Part shown: positions 34,378 to 43,547 of the stretch, piece by piece
Position numbering within the stretch: the stretch's first letter is position 1
Layout: each line of letters opens with the position of its first letter
Source: JARRLC01 sp050290865
GTDB taxonomy: Bacteria; Pseudomonadota; Alphaproteobacteria; Rhizobiales; Rhodomicrobiaceae
Assembly: GCA_050290865.1 (NCBI GenBank)
Contig: JBNKIW010000008.1
Span: forward strand, 1 to 64,000
DNA: 64,000 nt
Direction of reading: 5' to 3'
Notes under the pieces: model-generated
Seen by the model: the letters and a program-made list of their open reading frames with translations, nothing else
What the model was told of the DNA's origin: nothing
Databases searched by the model: none
Made by a program: the position numbers and the translations under genes

Positions 34378-35265
34378 TCAAGCGCTCGCCGGCTCCAGGA
34401 GCCCCACCTTCTCCAGCGCGTCCGTGACCACGCGGCGGCTCGCCTCGGAAAGCGGAGCGAGCGGCAGGCGGACCTCGGAGCTGCAGAAGCCGAGACGCTC
34501 GGCGGCGTATTTCACCGGCACCGGATTACTCTCCACAAACAGGGCTTCGTGTAGCGGCATCAGGACATCGTGCAGCTTGAGAGCGCGGCCAAACTCACCC
34601 GCGAGGCAGGCGTTCTGGAATTCGGCGCACAGCTTCGGCGCGACATTGGCCGTCACCGAGATGCAGCCATGGCCGCCATAGACCATGAAGCCGAGGGCGG
34701 TGGCGTCCTCGCCGGAAAGCTGGTTGAAATCCTCGCCGATCACTGTGCGCTGCTGGCCGACGCGGACCACATTGGCGGTTGCATCCTTGACACCGGCGAT
34801 GTTCGGCAGCGCGAACAGCCGCGCCATGGTCGCCACCGACATGTCGATCACGCTGCGGCTGGGAATGTTGTAGATGAGGATAGGGATATCGGCGGCGTCG
34901 TTCAGCGCCTTGAAATGCAGGTAGAGCCCCTCCTGCGTCGGCTTGTTGTAGTAGGGGGTGACCACCAGCGCCCCTTGCGCGCCCGCGGCTTTGGCGTGCC
35001 GGATCAGTTCCGCCGCCTCCTTGGTGCTGTTCGAGCCCGCCCCGGCGACCACCGGGACACGGCCCGCGGCCCGACGGACGCAGGCCTCGACGACGCGCTG
35101 ATGCTCGTCATGAGAAAGCGTCGGCGACTCGCCGGTGGTGCCCACGGGAACGAGGCCGTGCGTCCCGGCCTTGATCTGGTATTCGACCAGCTTGCAGAAG
35201 GCATCTTCGTCGAACGCGCCGTTGTCGAATGGCGTGATCAGCGCCGTGAACGATCCCTTGAACAT
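34378..35265 (-). CDS. dapA: 4-hydroxy-tetrahydrodipicolinate synthase
   Basis: Class I aldolase of 295 residues that condenses pyruvate with aspartate semialdehyde on the lysine/peptidoglycan route. Visible: GTTGESPTLSHDEHQRVVE, VTPYYNKPTQEGLYLHF with the proton-relay Tyr, NIPSRSVIDMSVATMARL and the Schiff-base lysine in IAGVKDATAN. The start MFKGSFTALITPFDN is the family N-terminus. It is divergent from the lytic transglycosylase. Confidence 0.97.
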   Translation of the reverse strand: MFKGSFTALITPFDNGAFDEDAFCKLVEYQIKAGTHGLVPVGTTGESPTLSHDEHQRVVEACVRRAAGRVPVVAGAGSNSTKEAAELIRHAKAAGAQGALVVTPYYNKPTQEGLYLHFKALNDAADIPILIYNIPSRSVIDMSVATMARLFALPNIAGVKDATANVVRVGQQRTVIGEDFNQLSGEDATALGFMVYGGHGCISVTANVAPKLCAEFQNACLAGEFGRALKLHDVLMPLHEALFVESNPVPVKYAAERLGFCSSEVRLPLAPLSEASRRVVTDALEKVGLLEPASA

Positions 35266-35544
35266 GGAAAAACCCTTTGAATTGCCGGGGCGTTAGCACG
35301 TTGCGCCGCCGGCATGGCCCAAATGGACGATAGTCATTTCCGCGCGGCTGGGCAAGCTGGGCGCGTGACACCGCTTCTGTTTGTCTCTACGCTCCGGTTG
35401 GAGGCGATAGGAGGAAACGTTGCGCGACAGTACCGCAACGGTATGTGAATCTTGACACCGGAATCAAGCTTTTGCCTTATCTTCGCGTAAAAGATTACAC
35501 GTCAATATCGAAGCCCGTTGGATAAACACGCTGGTGGACCGCCG

Positions 35545-38019
35545 ATGCCTTTGCTCACGCTGCGATCGACTTATGTGCTGCGGACCGTGGCGGTGTTTAT
35601 CGCGGTCAGCATTTGTACGGCCGTGCTGTTCACGCTGCGGCCGTGGCCGGAGCCCGCCGCGTACGCGGCGAGGCCTGCTGAAGACAAGGCGCCTGCGACG
35701 GCTGATCTCGTGTCGGGTGTGACGGAGATTGCCCGGCGGAAGGTCATCGCGGCGCGTCCGCAGGCGGCGGTGCAGGGCGGGCAGGACGAGAAGGTGAGGC
35801 AGGCGGACAGTGCGAGCACAGAAGCGAGCGTCCAGGCGGCTGCAGCGGCTTCGATGGCCCAGGCCGACGCGGCACTGGCCGGGGAACGCGCTCCGGATCC
35901 GGCGCCCCTCAAGCTTGCCGCGCGAACGCCGGATGACGATCCCGGGCCTTTGACCACGCAGGCCACGTCCCAGCGGTCCGCGGCGAAGCTGACGAAGGCC
36001 GAGGCGGACAGGGCTCTGAAGCCTCTTCTCGAGACGAGCATCCCCAACGGCGAGCTCAGCGCGCTCAAAAGGTTCACCCGGCACGTCTACCGCGACGATT
36101 ACGCCGCTGCGGAGCCGTATCTGAAGAAAATCAAGGCCCCCGTCGCGAAGAAGCTGGCGCTCTGGTACTACTACCGGGCCGGTGGGCCGGAGGCGAGTGC
36201 AGACGAAATCGCCGCCTTCCGTGCTGCCAATCCCTTGTGGCCCAGCGGCAGGAAGCTCGCGAAGCGGGCGGAGGCGGCGCTGTTCTGGCGTGAGGACGAT
36301 CCGCGCAAGATCGTGGCTTATTTCGATGGCGGATCGCCGGAGACCGCCATGGGGCGGGCGGCGCTGGGCGGCGCACTCATGAAGGTAGGCAAGGCCACGG
36401 AAGGCCGCCAGTTCATCCGCCGTGCCTGGCGCGAGGCCCGGCTTACTCGAGCCGTCGAGGCCCGGATCAAGAAGAAGCACGGTGGCGTGCTGCGCGCCGC
36501 GGACCACAAGGCGCGGATCGACTATCTGCTCATGCAGAATACGAAGTCGCTGCTTCCAGCGGTCAAACGCCTTCTGCCCCATATCGACAAGAAGTGGAAA
36601 GCGCAGGTGAAAGCCTGCATGGCCGCCGTCAAGCGCTCCAGGAAAGCCCATGCGCAGTTGGCCAAGCTGGCCCCGGCGGTCAGGGACCAGCCCGTCGTCG
36701 TCTTCCTGCGCGCCCGGGCCGCCCGCCGAGCCGACAAGGACAAGGAAGCGTGGAAATTGCTTCGCTCCGCGCCGCCCGCAGAAGACAGCGAAAAGCTCGT
36801 CGATCCGGAGCGCTGGTGGGCGGAGCGCGAAGCCATGGTCCGTACCGCGCTGAACAAGGGCAAAGCGAAAACCGCCTACGCTATCGTCAAGGACCACCCC
36901 GCCGACCTGCCGCCCGAGGATATTTCCGAGGCGGAGTTCCTTTCCGGCTGGATCGCGCTGCGCTTCCTCAACCGGCCGAAAGCGGCGCGCGAGCACTTCA
37001 TGGCCTCGGCGGCGGCGGGCGGCCTGCCCTACCGGCGCGCGCGCGCGGCCTATTGGGGAGGGCGCGCCGAGCTCGCTCTCAGAAACAAGCGTGCTGCGAC
37101 CGCCCGCTTTGCCGAAGCCGCGCAGTATACCCACAATTTCTACGGCCAGCTCGCGCATCAGATGATCGACGCCAAGAATGCCAAGCTCGTCCTGCGGACC
37201 TATGTGCGGCCCACCGCGAGCGAGATCGAGGCCTTCGCCAAGCTCGATGTCATGCGCGCTATGGTGATCGCGAAGAAGGCCGACCTCGACAGCGTCGTGG
37301 CCATCTTCCTGTTCGAGCTGGCACGGAACATCAACAGCGCGGCGGACATGACTCTCACGGCGGAACTGGCCACGCGCGTCACGCGCCGGAACGTCGCCGT
37401 GCGCATGGCGAAGATCGCGCTGAACCGCGGCTATCCGACGGAGCACTACGCCTATCCCGACGCTCTGCCGGACTACAAGCCGCTGAGTAAGGACCAGAAA
37501 CTGGAAACCGCGCTCGTCAGCGCGGTAACGAGACAGGAAAGCGAGTTCCATCAGGGGACCGCTTCCCCGGCGGGGGCGGTCGGGTTGATGCAGGTTCTGC
37601 CTTCCACGGGGAAGGAAATGGCGAGGATGCTGTCGGTCAAATTCGAAAAGAAGAAGCTGAAGAGCGACGCGGCCTACAATGTTTCACTCGGGACGGCCTA
37701 TCTGCACCGGCTCATGGCCAGCTATGACGGCTCCTACATCATGACGCTCGCCGGTTACAATGCCGGGCCGGGGCGCGTGCGCGACTGGTCGGGGCAATTC
37801 GGCGATCCGCGGAGCCGCAAGGTCGATCCCATCGACTGGATCGAGCGTATTCCCTTCACCGAGACCCGCCGGTATGTGCAGAAGATCATGGAGAGCGCCC
37901 AGGTCTACCGTTCCCGCCTGCGAGACGGGCGTGCGAGGCTTCGGTTGGCGCAGGATCTCTATCGCGGGCGGAAGGACAAGCCGAAATTCATGCTGTCGCT
38001 GGCCGCCGAGCTGGATTAG
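35545..38019 (+). CDS. Soluble lytic murein transglycosylase (Slt70-like)
   Basis: Periplasmic cell-wall enzyme of 824 residues. An N-terminal membrane or signal helix (TVAVFIAVSICTAVLF) and a low-complexity Ala-rich stretch lead into a long superhelical U-domain, then a GH23 catalytic domain from about 645. The catalytic Glu is E665 in VTRQESEFHQ, followed by GAVGLMQVLPST and LAGYNAGPGRVRDW. The ATG at 35545 follows GGTGGA and is preferred over TTG 35518. The stop overlaps the convergent marR-type gene by four bases. Confidence 0.94.
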   Translation: MPLLTLRSTYVLRTVAVFIAVSICTAVLFTLRPWPEPAAYAARPAEDKAPATADLVSGVTEIARRKVIAARPQAAVQGGQDEKVRQADSASTEASVQAAAAASMAQADAALAGERAPDPAPLKLAARTPDDDPGPLTTQATSQRSAAKLTKAEADRALKPLLETSIPNGELSALKRFTRHVYRDDYAAAEPYLKKIKAPVAKKLALWYYYRAGGPEASADEIAAFRAANPLWPSGRKLAKRAEAALFWREDDPRKIVAYFDGGSPETAMGRAALGGALMKVGKATEGRQFIRRAWREARLTRAVEARIKKKHGGVLRAADHKARIDYLLMQNTKSLLPAVKRLLPHIDKKWKAQVKACMAAVKRSRKAHAQLAKLAPAVRDQPVVVFLRARAARRADKDKEAWKLLRSAPPAEDSEKLVDPERWWAEREAMVRTALNKGKAKTAYAIVKDHPADLPPEDISEAEFLSGWIALRFLNRPKAAREHFMASAAAGGLPYRRARAAYWGGRAELALRNKRAATARFAEAAQYTHNFYGQLAHQMIDAKNAKLVLRTYVRPTASEIEAFAKLDVMRAMVIAKKADLDSVVAIFLFELARNINSAADMTLTAELATRVTRRNVAVRMAKIALNRGYPTEHYAYPDALPDYKPLSKDQKLETALVSAVTRQESEFHQGTASPAGAVGLMQVLPSTGKEMARMLSVKFEKKKLKSDAAYNVSLGTAYLHRLMASYDGSYIMTLAGYNAGPGRVRDWSGQFGDPRSRKVDPIDWIERIPFTETRRYVQKIMESAQVYRSRLRDGRARLRLAQDLYRGRKDKPKFMLSLAAELD

Positions 38020-38540
38020 GGGGCGGGACGCGCCTGATCCGCGTCGCTGTCCCCGACGGTTCTGAGGCGGCCGAGCATCGCGATGAGCTGGTCGCGTCCG
38101 GTTTCGCCGATTTCGGCAACCAGTTTCGCCTCCTGGGCGTCGCTGACCTCGTGCATGCGCTTGATGAGCGCCTTGCCCTTCCGCGTGAGATGCAGGGCGT
38201 AGGAACGCCGGTCTGTAGTCTGGACACGGCGCTCGACGAGAGCACGCGCCTCAAGCTCGTCGCACATGGTGACGAAGTTCGCGCGCTTGATGCCGAGCGC
38301 CGCCCCCACCTCGCTCTGCTTCAGGCCGGGGTTGCGCTCGATGACCGTCAACACCGCGTATTGCGCCGGCCGAATGGCGAACTCCGCATAGGCGCGCTCG
38401 AAATCGTGATAGACCGCCAACTGGGCTCGCCGCAGCTGATACCCGATGAGATTGGGCAGCCGGCCCATGTCGATGGTTCTCGGGCCCCGTTCAACCGGCC
38501 TGTCAGTCCCGGGGGCGCTGCCTTGCTGCAGCTCTTCCAT
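38016..38540 (-). CDS. MarR-family transcriptional regulator
   Basis: Winged-helix regulator of 174 residues. The DNA-binding part reads LKQSEVGAALGIKRANFVTM and continues with the wing RRVQTTDRRSYALHLTRKGK. A strong AGGAGG site lies six bases before the ATG at 38540. The ligand is unknown. It converges with the lytic transglycosylase, overlapping it by four bases, and no obvious target gene is adjacent. Confidence 0.9.
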   Translation of the reverse strand: MEELQQGSAPGTDRPVERGPRTIDMGRLPNLIGYQLRRAQLAVYHDFERAYAEFAIRPAQYAVLTVIERNPGLKQSEVGAALGIKRANFVTMCDELEARALVERRVQTTDRRSYALHLTRKGKALIKRMHEVSDAQEAKLVAEIGETGRDQLIAMLGRLRTVGDSDADQARPAP

Positions 38541-38727
38541 GTTGTCCTCCTGCTTGTCGGGACACACCGCGAAGTGCCATTTGCAGCCAGCGGGCGGCTC
38601 GCTCCGGCTGGCAGGGGCGGACGCAGTTCGCGGAAGCCAGTTCTATTTCTGAAACGCGGCCGAACGACTACAACGCTATCGGACGATTTTAATGGGGGCG
38701 CCCTTCGTCCGCACTCGGCGACAGTAC

Positions 38728-39540
38728 TTACCGGCTCCGCAGACGCCGCAGGCGGTCCCGCGCCTCGATCGCTCCGAGTTCATCCGCTCTTTTATACCAC
38801 TTTCTGGCAAGTGCGGTGTCGGAATTGATGCCGCCCGCCACGGCGAGGCGCTGCAATTCGGCGGGGTCGTAGGTGCTGGCAAGGGCGAACGCCCCCGGCG
38901 CCCATCCGGCGGTGGCGGCGCGCGTGAAGAACAGGCGGGCGACGACGACATTGCCGACGCGCAGGTTCTCCTCGCCCTTCCGCATGAAGAGCTGTGCGCG
39001 TTCGATTTCTTCCAGCGTCAGTGATGGGGTCGGCGCGCTTGCAGATATTGACGCCTGGGCGTCCCGGGCCGGTGCTGCGGTGGTTGGTTGCCGCGCCGTG
39101 ATCGCCGGGACGACGGCAAGAGTTGACTCCGCATTTGCGAGGACCGTTCCGTCCAACGTCACGAGAGAGAAGGAGAGCCGACGCTTTTCGACGGTGTGCG
39201 CAGGGGCGGCGATCCGGAGACGCGGCAGATCGGCGACACGCACCGCCCAGACGCCGGAATTGAAAAGGCGCCCTTCCGTGAGCGCAACGCTCGGGGGGAG
39301 GTTACGGATGAGGAGCATGGCCTTCTCGGCCGTGCCGCCGTCCGGTGTGATCCGGATCGGCAAGGGCGACTCGGCTGCCATCTCGATCTCGAAACTGGTG
39401 GGAACCTTGATAGCCGTCCCCTGCGGGCTGGTCTGTGCCCGGGCGTGCATACCGGCAAACGATGTGCAGGCAAACAATATGACCGTGACGAGCGGCAGCG
39501 CCAATGGCTGCCCGCTGCCGCATTTCCTGCGTGAAGTCAT
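38728..39540 (-). CDS. Secreted SEL1/TPR-like protein, paralogue A
   Basis: Protein of 270 residues with a signal peptide (PLVTVILFACTSFAGMHARA). The N-terminal ~110 residues form a beta-rich module (ESPLPIRITPDGGT, then GRLFNSGVWAVRVADLPRL). After a Thr/Ala-rich linker, the C-terminal third has SEL1-type helices (FFTRAATAGWAPGAFALAST, then WYKRADELGAIEARDRLRRL). It is clearly homologous over its length to the protein at 62918, so the family has expanded in this genome. The start is fixed by GGGAGGGAG upstream of ATG 39540. Function unknown. Confidence 0.75.
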   Translation of the reverse strand: MTSRRKCGSGQPLALPLVTVILFACTSFAGMHARAQTSPQGTAIKVPTSFEIEMAAESPLPIRITPDGGTAEKAMLLIRNLPPSVALTEGRLFNSGVWAVRVADLPRLRIAAPAHTVEKRRLSFSLVTLDGTVLANAESTLAVVPAITARQPTTAAPARDAQASISASAPTPSLTLEEIERAQLFMRKGEENLRVGNVVVARLFFTRAATAGWAPGAFALASTYDPAELQRLAVAGGINSDTALARKWYKRADELGAIEARDRLRRLRSR

Positions 39541-39798
39541 ATGCACTCCCTCCCGCCCCCGAGATTGCATATTCCGGCGCCTGCGTTTTATGCTCCGAAG
39601 GAGGCACGATGTCGAGTTGATATGCCTGCCACCCCTTAGTTTTATACACATCGGCATCGCGAGCGGTGAAGGTGGCGTAAGACAGGGGAATTCCGCCATA
39701 TCTTATGGAAAATAGACACGGTTGTGCCGGGCGGCGACAACGCGCCCAGGGCCCGAGAGTGCTTTGACTTGCCGCCGGGGCGAGGGCATAAGCAACGT

Positions 39799-41022
39799 AT
39801 GAGCGAAAACACGCACACGCAGCTCGCGCCCAACCTCGTCGCCGGACGCGCCGATGGCGGGCGGATTGCGGAGAACATCCTCGGTTTCGGCCGCGTCTTG
39901 CGCGCTTCGGGTCTCAGTATCGGACCGCAGAAGATCATCACAGCCACCGAGGCGGTCATGGCCGCCGGTCTCGCCGACCCGAAAACGCTCTACTGGACGC
40001 TCCACGCCGTCTTCGTCACGCGTCCGCAGGACCGGGATATCTTCGCGCAAGGCTTCCATCTGTTCTGGCGCGATCCGGGCTACATCAACCAGCTTCTCTC
40101 GGTCATGGCGCCGAAATCGCCCAAGGCCGCCCGCCGCCCGCCGGACGCCATGGCGCGCCGCCTGGCCGACGCGCTCTTTCTCAACCGCGAGACGCCGCAC
40201 GCCGTCGAGCACGAGGAAATCCAGCTCGATGCGCGCGGGACCGCCAGCGACACCGAGACGCTGGCGACGAAGGATTTCGAGGAGATGACCGCCGCCGAGC
40301 TGGCTTTTGCCCGCAAGGTCGTGCGCGAAATGGCGGTGACGCTGGCCACGATCCGCACGCGCCGCTTCATCGCCGCCCGGCGTCACCAGCACGAGCGCCT
40401 CGATTTGCGCCGGATGCTGCGAGCCTCCGGCCGCCACGGCTCCGAGGCCATGCTGCCGCTGTTCAAGGCGCGGGCGCAGCGCCGTCCGCCGCTGATCGTT
40501 TTGTGCGATATCTCCGGCTCGATGGACGCCTATGCGCGCCTGTTCCTGCATTTCCTCTACGCGCTGATCAATGCCCGCGAGCGCGTGCACACGTTCCTGT
40601 TCGGCACACGGCTGACGAACGTCACGCGGCTCCTCCGCGACCGTGATCCGGATGCGGCGATCGCCAAGGTGACGGCGGGCGTGGCGGACTGGTCCGGCGG
40701 GACGCGGATTGGCGAGAGTCTTGCCGCGTTCAACAGGCTGTGGGCACGGCGCGTGCTGGGGCAGAACGCGACGGTGCTCGTGTTCACGGACGGCCTCGAC
40801 CGTTCGGGCGGGGAGGGCGTGGCGCTGGCGGCGCGGCGTCTGCGCGCGTCGTCACGGCGGCTGATCTGGCTCAATCCGCTTCTGCGCTATGATGGCTATG
40901 CGCCGCTGGCGGCGGGGGCGCGGGAGCTGCGCGAGCATGTCAGCGAGCTGCGGGCGTGCCACAATCTGGCGAGCCTTGGCGATCTGGCGCGGGCGCTGCG
41001 TGGAAGGGGAGCGGCGGGTTAA
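39799..41022 (+). CDS. CoxE-like von Willebrand factor A domain protein
   Basis: Protein of 407 residues of the CoxE family. The VWA domain near residues 235-390 has a MIDAS motif LCDISGSMDAYARLFLHF and the DGLDRSGGEG loop. The N-terminal ~200 residues are helical (ILGFGRVLRASGLSIGPQKI). In cox and related operons CoxE works with a MoxR-type AAA ATPase to load metal centres; no MoxR gene is in the window. The ATG at 39799 is preferred over one at 39724. Its stop overlaps the convergent GH25 gene by four bases. Confidence 0.85.
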   Translation: MSENTHTQLAPNLVAGRADGGRIAENILGFGRVLRASGLSIGPQKIITATEAVMAAGLADPKTLYWTLHAVFVTRPQDRDIFAQGFHLFWRDPGYINQLLSVMAPKSPKAARRPPDAMARRLADALFLNRETPHAVEHEEIQLDARGTASDTETLATKDFEEMTAAELAFARKVVREMAVTLATIRTRRFIAARRHQHERLDLRRMLRASGRHGSEAMLPLFKARAQRRPPLIVLCDISGSMDAYARLFLHFLYALINARERVHTFLFGTRLTNVTRLLRDRDPDAAIAKVTAGVADWSGGTRIGESLAAFNRLWARRVLGQNATVLVFTDGLDRSGGEGVALAARRLRASSRRLIWLNPLLRYDGYAPLAAGARELREHVSELRACHNLASLGDLARALRGRGAAG

Positions 41023-41750
41023 GGTCTCGCGCCTCTCGCCCAGGCAGCGAATTCCACCTTGGAACCGCGGAAAGCGTTCAGGTCCACCGGTCCCGTCACG
41101 CCCGGCCTCCGTCCCCGGTTGTGATACTGCCAGAGCACCCACTGCTTCCGCCGAAAACGCGGCGGCAGAAATGGCGCCCACAGATTGCGTGCCCAGAAGC
41201 GGTCAATCGCGAAACGCCCCTGCAAATACGCGGCGTCGAATTCGTCCGTCGTGTAGATAACCGGCCGCCGCCCATAATGCGCCTCGACCGCCGTCATGAA
41301 CACCGCGATTTCGTGCGCCACGTCGGCGACGCGCGGCCCGCTGCGGCATGGCCCCATATGTTCGGCGTCGACGGCGTGGGGTAGCGCGCCCGGCTCCTTC
41401 GGAACCACGGCGAGGAAATTCTTCGCCTGCTCGGCGCCCGTCCGGCATTGGGTGAAGAAATGGTAAGCGCCGCGCGGAATGCCCGCCTTCCGCGACTCGT
41501 CCCAGTTGCGTCGAAAGGCGCGGTCGCGGAAATCGCCGCCTTCGGTCGCCTTCATGTAAGCGAAGGTGACGCCGCTGGCCGCCAGGGCCTGCCAGTCGAT
41601 CACGCCCTGATGCGCGGAGACATCGACGCCGGTCACATCATGCCAGAGGCGCGCGGTTTCGATCCAGGGCCAGGCGAAGGGCAGAGCCGCGGTGGCACCG
41701 CCCCCCAGCGCAAGCGCAGCCATGACCCATCGCCACCAGCGGCCCGCCAT
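41019..41750 (-). CDS. GH25 lysozyme-like protein
   Basis: Glycoside hydrolase family 25 (Lyc1/Cpl-1 type muramidase) of 243 residues with an N-terminal signal or anchor helix (WVMAALALGGGATAALPFAW). The domain opens GVDVSAHQGVIDWQALAASG and contains FAYMKATEGGDFRDRAF, GAYHFFTQCRTGAEQAKNF and the catalytic segment HAVDAEHMGPC with Asp and Glu. The end VTGPVDLNAFRGS is also typical. It would cut peptidoglycan in the periplasm or outside the cell. It lies four bases after the reductase gene stop region on the same strand. Confidence 0.88.
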   Translation of the reverse strand: MAGRWWRWVMAALALGGGATAALPFAWPWIETARLWHDVTGVDVSAHQGVIDWQALAASGVTFAYMKATEGGDFRDRAFRRNWDESRKAGIPRGAYHFFTQCRTGAEQAKNFLAVVPKEPGALPHAVDAEHMGPCRSGPRVADVAHEIAVFMTAVEAHYGRRPVIYTTDEFDAAYLQGRFAIDRFWARNLWAPFLPPRFRRKQWVLWQYHNRGRRPGVTGPVDLNAFRGSKVEFAAWARGARP

Positions 41751-41754
41751 GGCC

Positions 41755-42972
41755 TCACCGTGCGAGTGGAGCGAGTTGGACGCTGCTGTCGGCGGCCTGC
41801 GCCTTGCTCACGGCCACGCCTTTGTCCAAGAGCTTGCGCGCGGCCATGTGATCGACGGGCGAGTCGAGCGAGTCGACGGCGACGAGCGTCTCGCCACGGA
41901 AATAGAACGCCGAGAAACGCCGCGCCGCCACGTCGCCGCGCGTGACGACGTCGTCATAGCCACCCGCGATGCCGGCCATCTGCAGCTTGATGCCGTACTG
42001 ATCGGACCAAAACCACGGGGTGGCGGTGAACGGCCGCTCCTGGCCGGAGAGTGCGGCGGCGGCGGATTTGCCCTGCTCGATGGCGTTCTGCACCGACTCC
42101 AGGCGCAGATGGCTGCCGTCGGCGAGGCGGCGCGCGGTGCAGTCGCCCGCAGCGGTGACGAGCGCATCCCCGGTGCGCGCGCAGTCATCCACCACGATAC
42201 CGTTTGCGGTGGTCAGCCCCGCCGCGGCGGCAAGCGCATCGTTGGCGAGAATGCCGATGCCGACCACGGCGAGCTGCGCCGGTGTTTCCGCGCCGTCTTC
42301 GGTGACCACGGCGCGGAGGGATCCGTTCTCGCCGGCCAGTGCCGTGACCTTCGCGCCGAGCCGGACGGTGACGCCGTGGCTTTCGTGCAGATCCTTGTAG
42401 ACCCCGGAGATCAGGGGCGAGACAGCGCGCGCCATAAGCCGGTCCAGCGCCTCGAAAACCGTGACGGTCTTGCCGCGCTTGCGCGCCGCCGCCGCCACTT
42501 CCAGCCCGATGAAGCCGCCGCCGATGATCGCCACGTCCGTCGCCGCGTCGAGCGCTTCGCTCAGGCCCAGCGCGTCGTCGAGCGTGCGCAGGCCCATGAC
42601 GCCCTTGAGGTCCGCCCCCGGCACCGGCAGAGGGCGCAGGCGCGCGCCCGTCGCCAGGACGAGACCGGCGTAAGCCAGTTCGCGGCCGTCACTCAAAGCG
42701 AGACGGGCGCCCGCGCGGTCGATGGTTTCCACGCGAACACCCGTCACCAGTTGAATGCCCTTGCGCTCCAGAAAATCGGTGGACCGCATGACGAGCTGCT
42801 CAGGCGTCGTCTCGCCGAGGAGAACGCCCTTGGACAGCGGCGGGCGGTGATAGGGTCCGCGCGGTTCATCGCCGATCATGATGAGCGGTCCGGCATGGCC
42901 GCCCGCGCGCAAGGATTCCGCCGCTTGCAGCCCGGCCTGACCGGCTCCGACGATGACGATGGGTGCTGTCAT
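41755..42972 (-). CDS. NAD(P)H-ferredoxin reductase (rubredoxin/putidaredoxin reductase type)
   Basis: FAD flavoprotein of 405 residues of the oxygenase-coupled reductase family. FAD-binding IVIVGAGQAGLQAAESLRAG is at the start, RPPLSKGVLLGE follows, and the NADH-binding GxGxxG is VAIIGGGFIGLEVAAAARKR. ATG at 42972 is used; ATG 42981 is possible. It lies 70 bases downstream of the ferredoxin and in one orientation with the P450, completing a class I electron chain. Confidence 0.92.
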   Translation of the reverse strand: MTAPIVIVGAGQAGLQAAESLRAGGHAGPLIMIGDEPRGPYHRPPLSKGVLLGETTPEQLVMRSTDFLERKGIQLVTGVRVETIDRAGARLALSDGRELAYAGLVLATGARLRPLPVPGADLKGVMGLRTLDDALGLSEALDAATDVAIIGGGFIGLEVAAAARKRGKTVTVFEALDRLMARAVSPLISGVYKDLHESHGVTVRLGAKVTALAGENGSLRAVVTEDGAETPAQLAVVGIGILANDALAAAAGLTTANGIVVDDCARTGDALVTAAGDCTARRLADGSHLRLESVQNAIEQGKSAAAALSGQERPFTATPWFWSDQYGIKLQMAGIAGGYDDVVTRGDVAARRFSAFYFRGETLVAVDSLDSPVDHMAARKLLDKGVAVSKAQAADSSVQLAPLAR

Positions 42973-43042
42973 GGCGATCACTCCGTTTACCGGGGGCCGC
43001 TGCGGCGGTTACCCTCATACGCCGAACGGCTTTTCGCTTCGC

Positions 43043-43366
43043 TCAGCTCTGTGCGTCGGGCAGACGGACGATCATTCCGTTCAGGCCGCGATGAACCTTG
43101 ATCTGGCACGCAAGGCGGCTGTTGGGCTGACGCTCGGTGGCGACGTTTTCGAGCATCGCGAGTTCGGTCTCGCTCGGTGGCGGCAGCACGCCCACGGCCC
43201 GCTCGTCGACATAGCAATGGCACGTCGCGCAGGCGCAGGAGCCGCCGCATTCCGCCTCGATGCCTTCCACGCCATTCGCGGTGGCGGCCTGCATCAGGGT
43301 CCAGCCATCAGGAACGTCGACCACGCGCTCGGCGCCGGACGGTTCGACATAGACGATCTTTGCCAA
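43043..43366 (-). CDS. [2Fe-2S] ferredoxin (adrenodoxin/putidaredoxin type)
   Basis: Ferredoxin of 107 residues. Cluster cysteines: ECGGSCACATCHCYVDE (C-x5-C-x2-C) and the fourth in SRLACQIKVH. An alternative, TTG, start at 43366 is chosen because GGGAG precedes it by about eight bases and gives MAKIVYVEPSG as in relatives; TTG 43381 is also possible. It should transfer electrons from the adjacent reductase to the P450. Confidence 0.93.
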   Translation of the reverse strand: MAKIVYVEPSGAERVVDVPDGWTLMQAATANGVEGIEAECGGSCACATCHCYVDERAVGVLPPPSETELAMLENVATERQPNSRLACQIKVHRGLNGMIVRLPDAQS

Positions 43367-43547
43367 TGCTCTATCTCCCAAGTTTTCTGTGACCCTTAGC
43401 GGGCTGATAAGTTATTAGAATACAGCGCAAAGCGCAGCCGGTTCAATGGCTACCGCCTCTGCCATGTCTGGGTTAAGAGGGCAGCGCGGCGAAACCAAGG
43501 CGGACGAGGGCGGCCCCGTGCGGCCGCCCCGCAGATGTCCTGGTCCG

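Noticed and set aside
35452..35482. TTGACA followed by TTATCT before the lytic transglycosylase
   Set aside because: Spacing is 19 bases and the -10 is poor; not enough for a promoter call.
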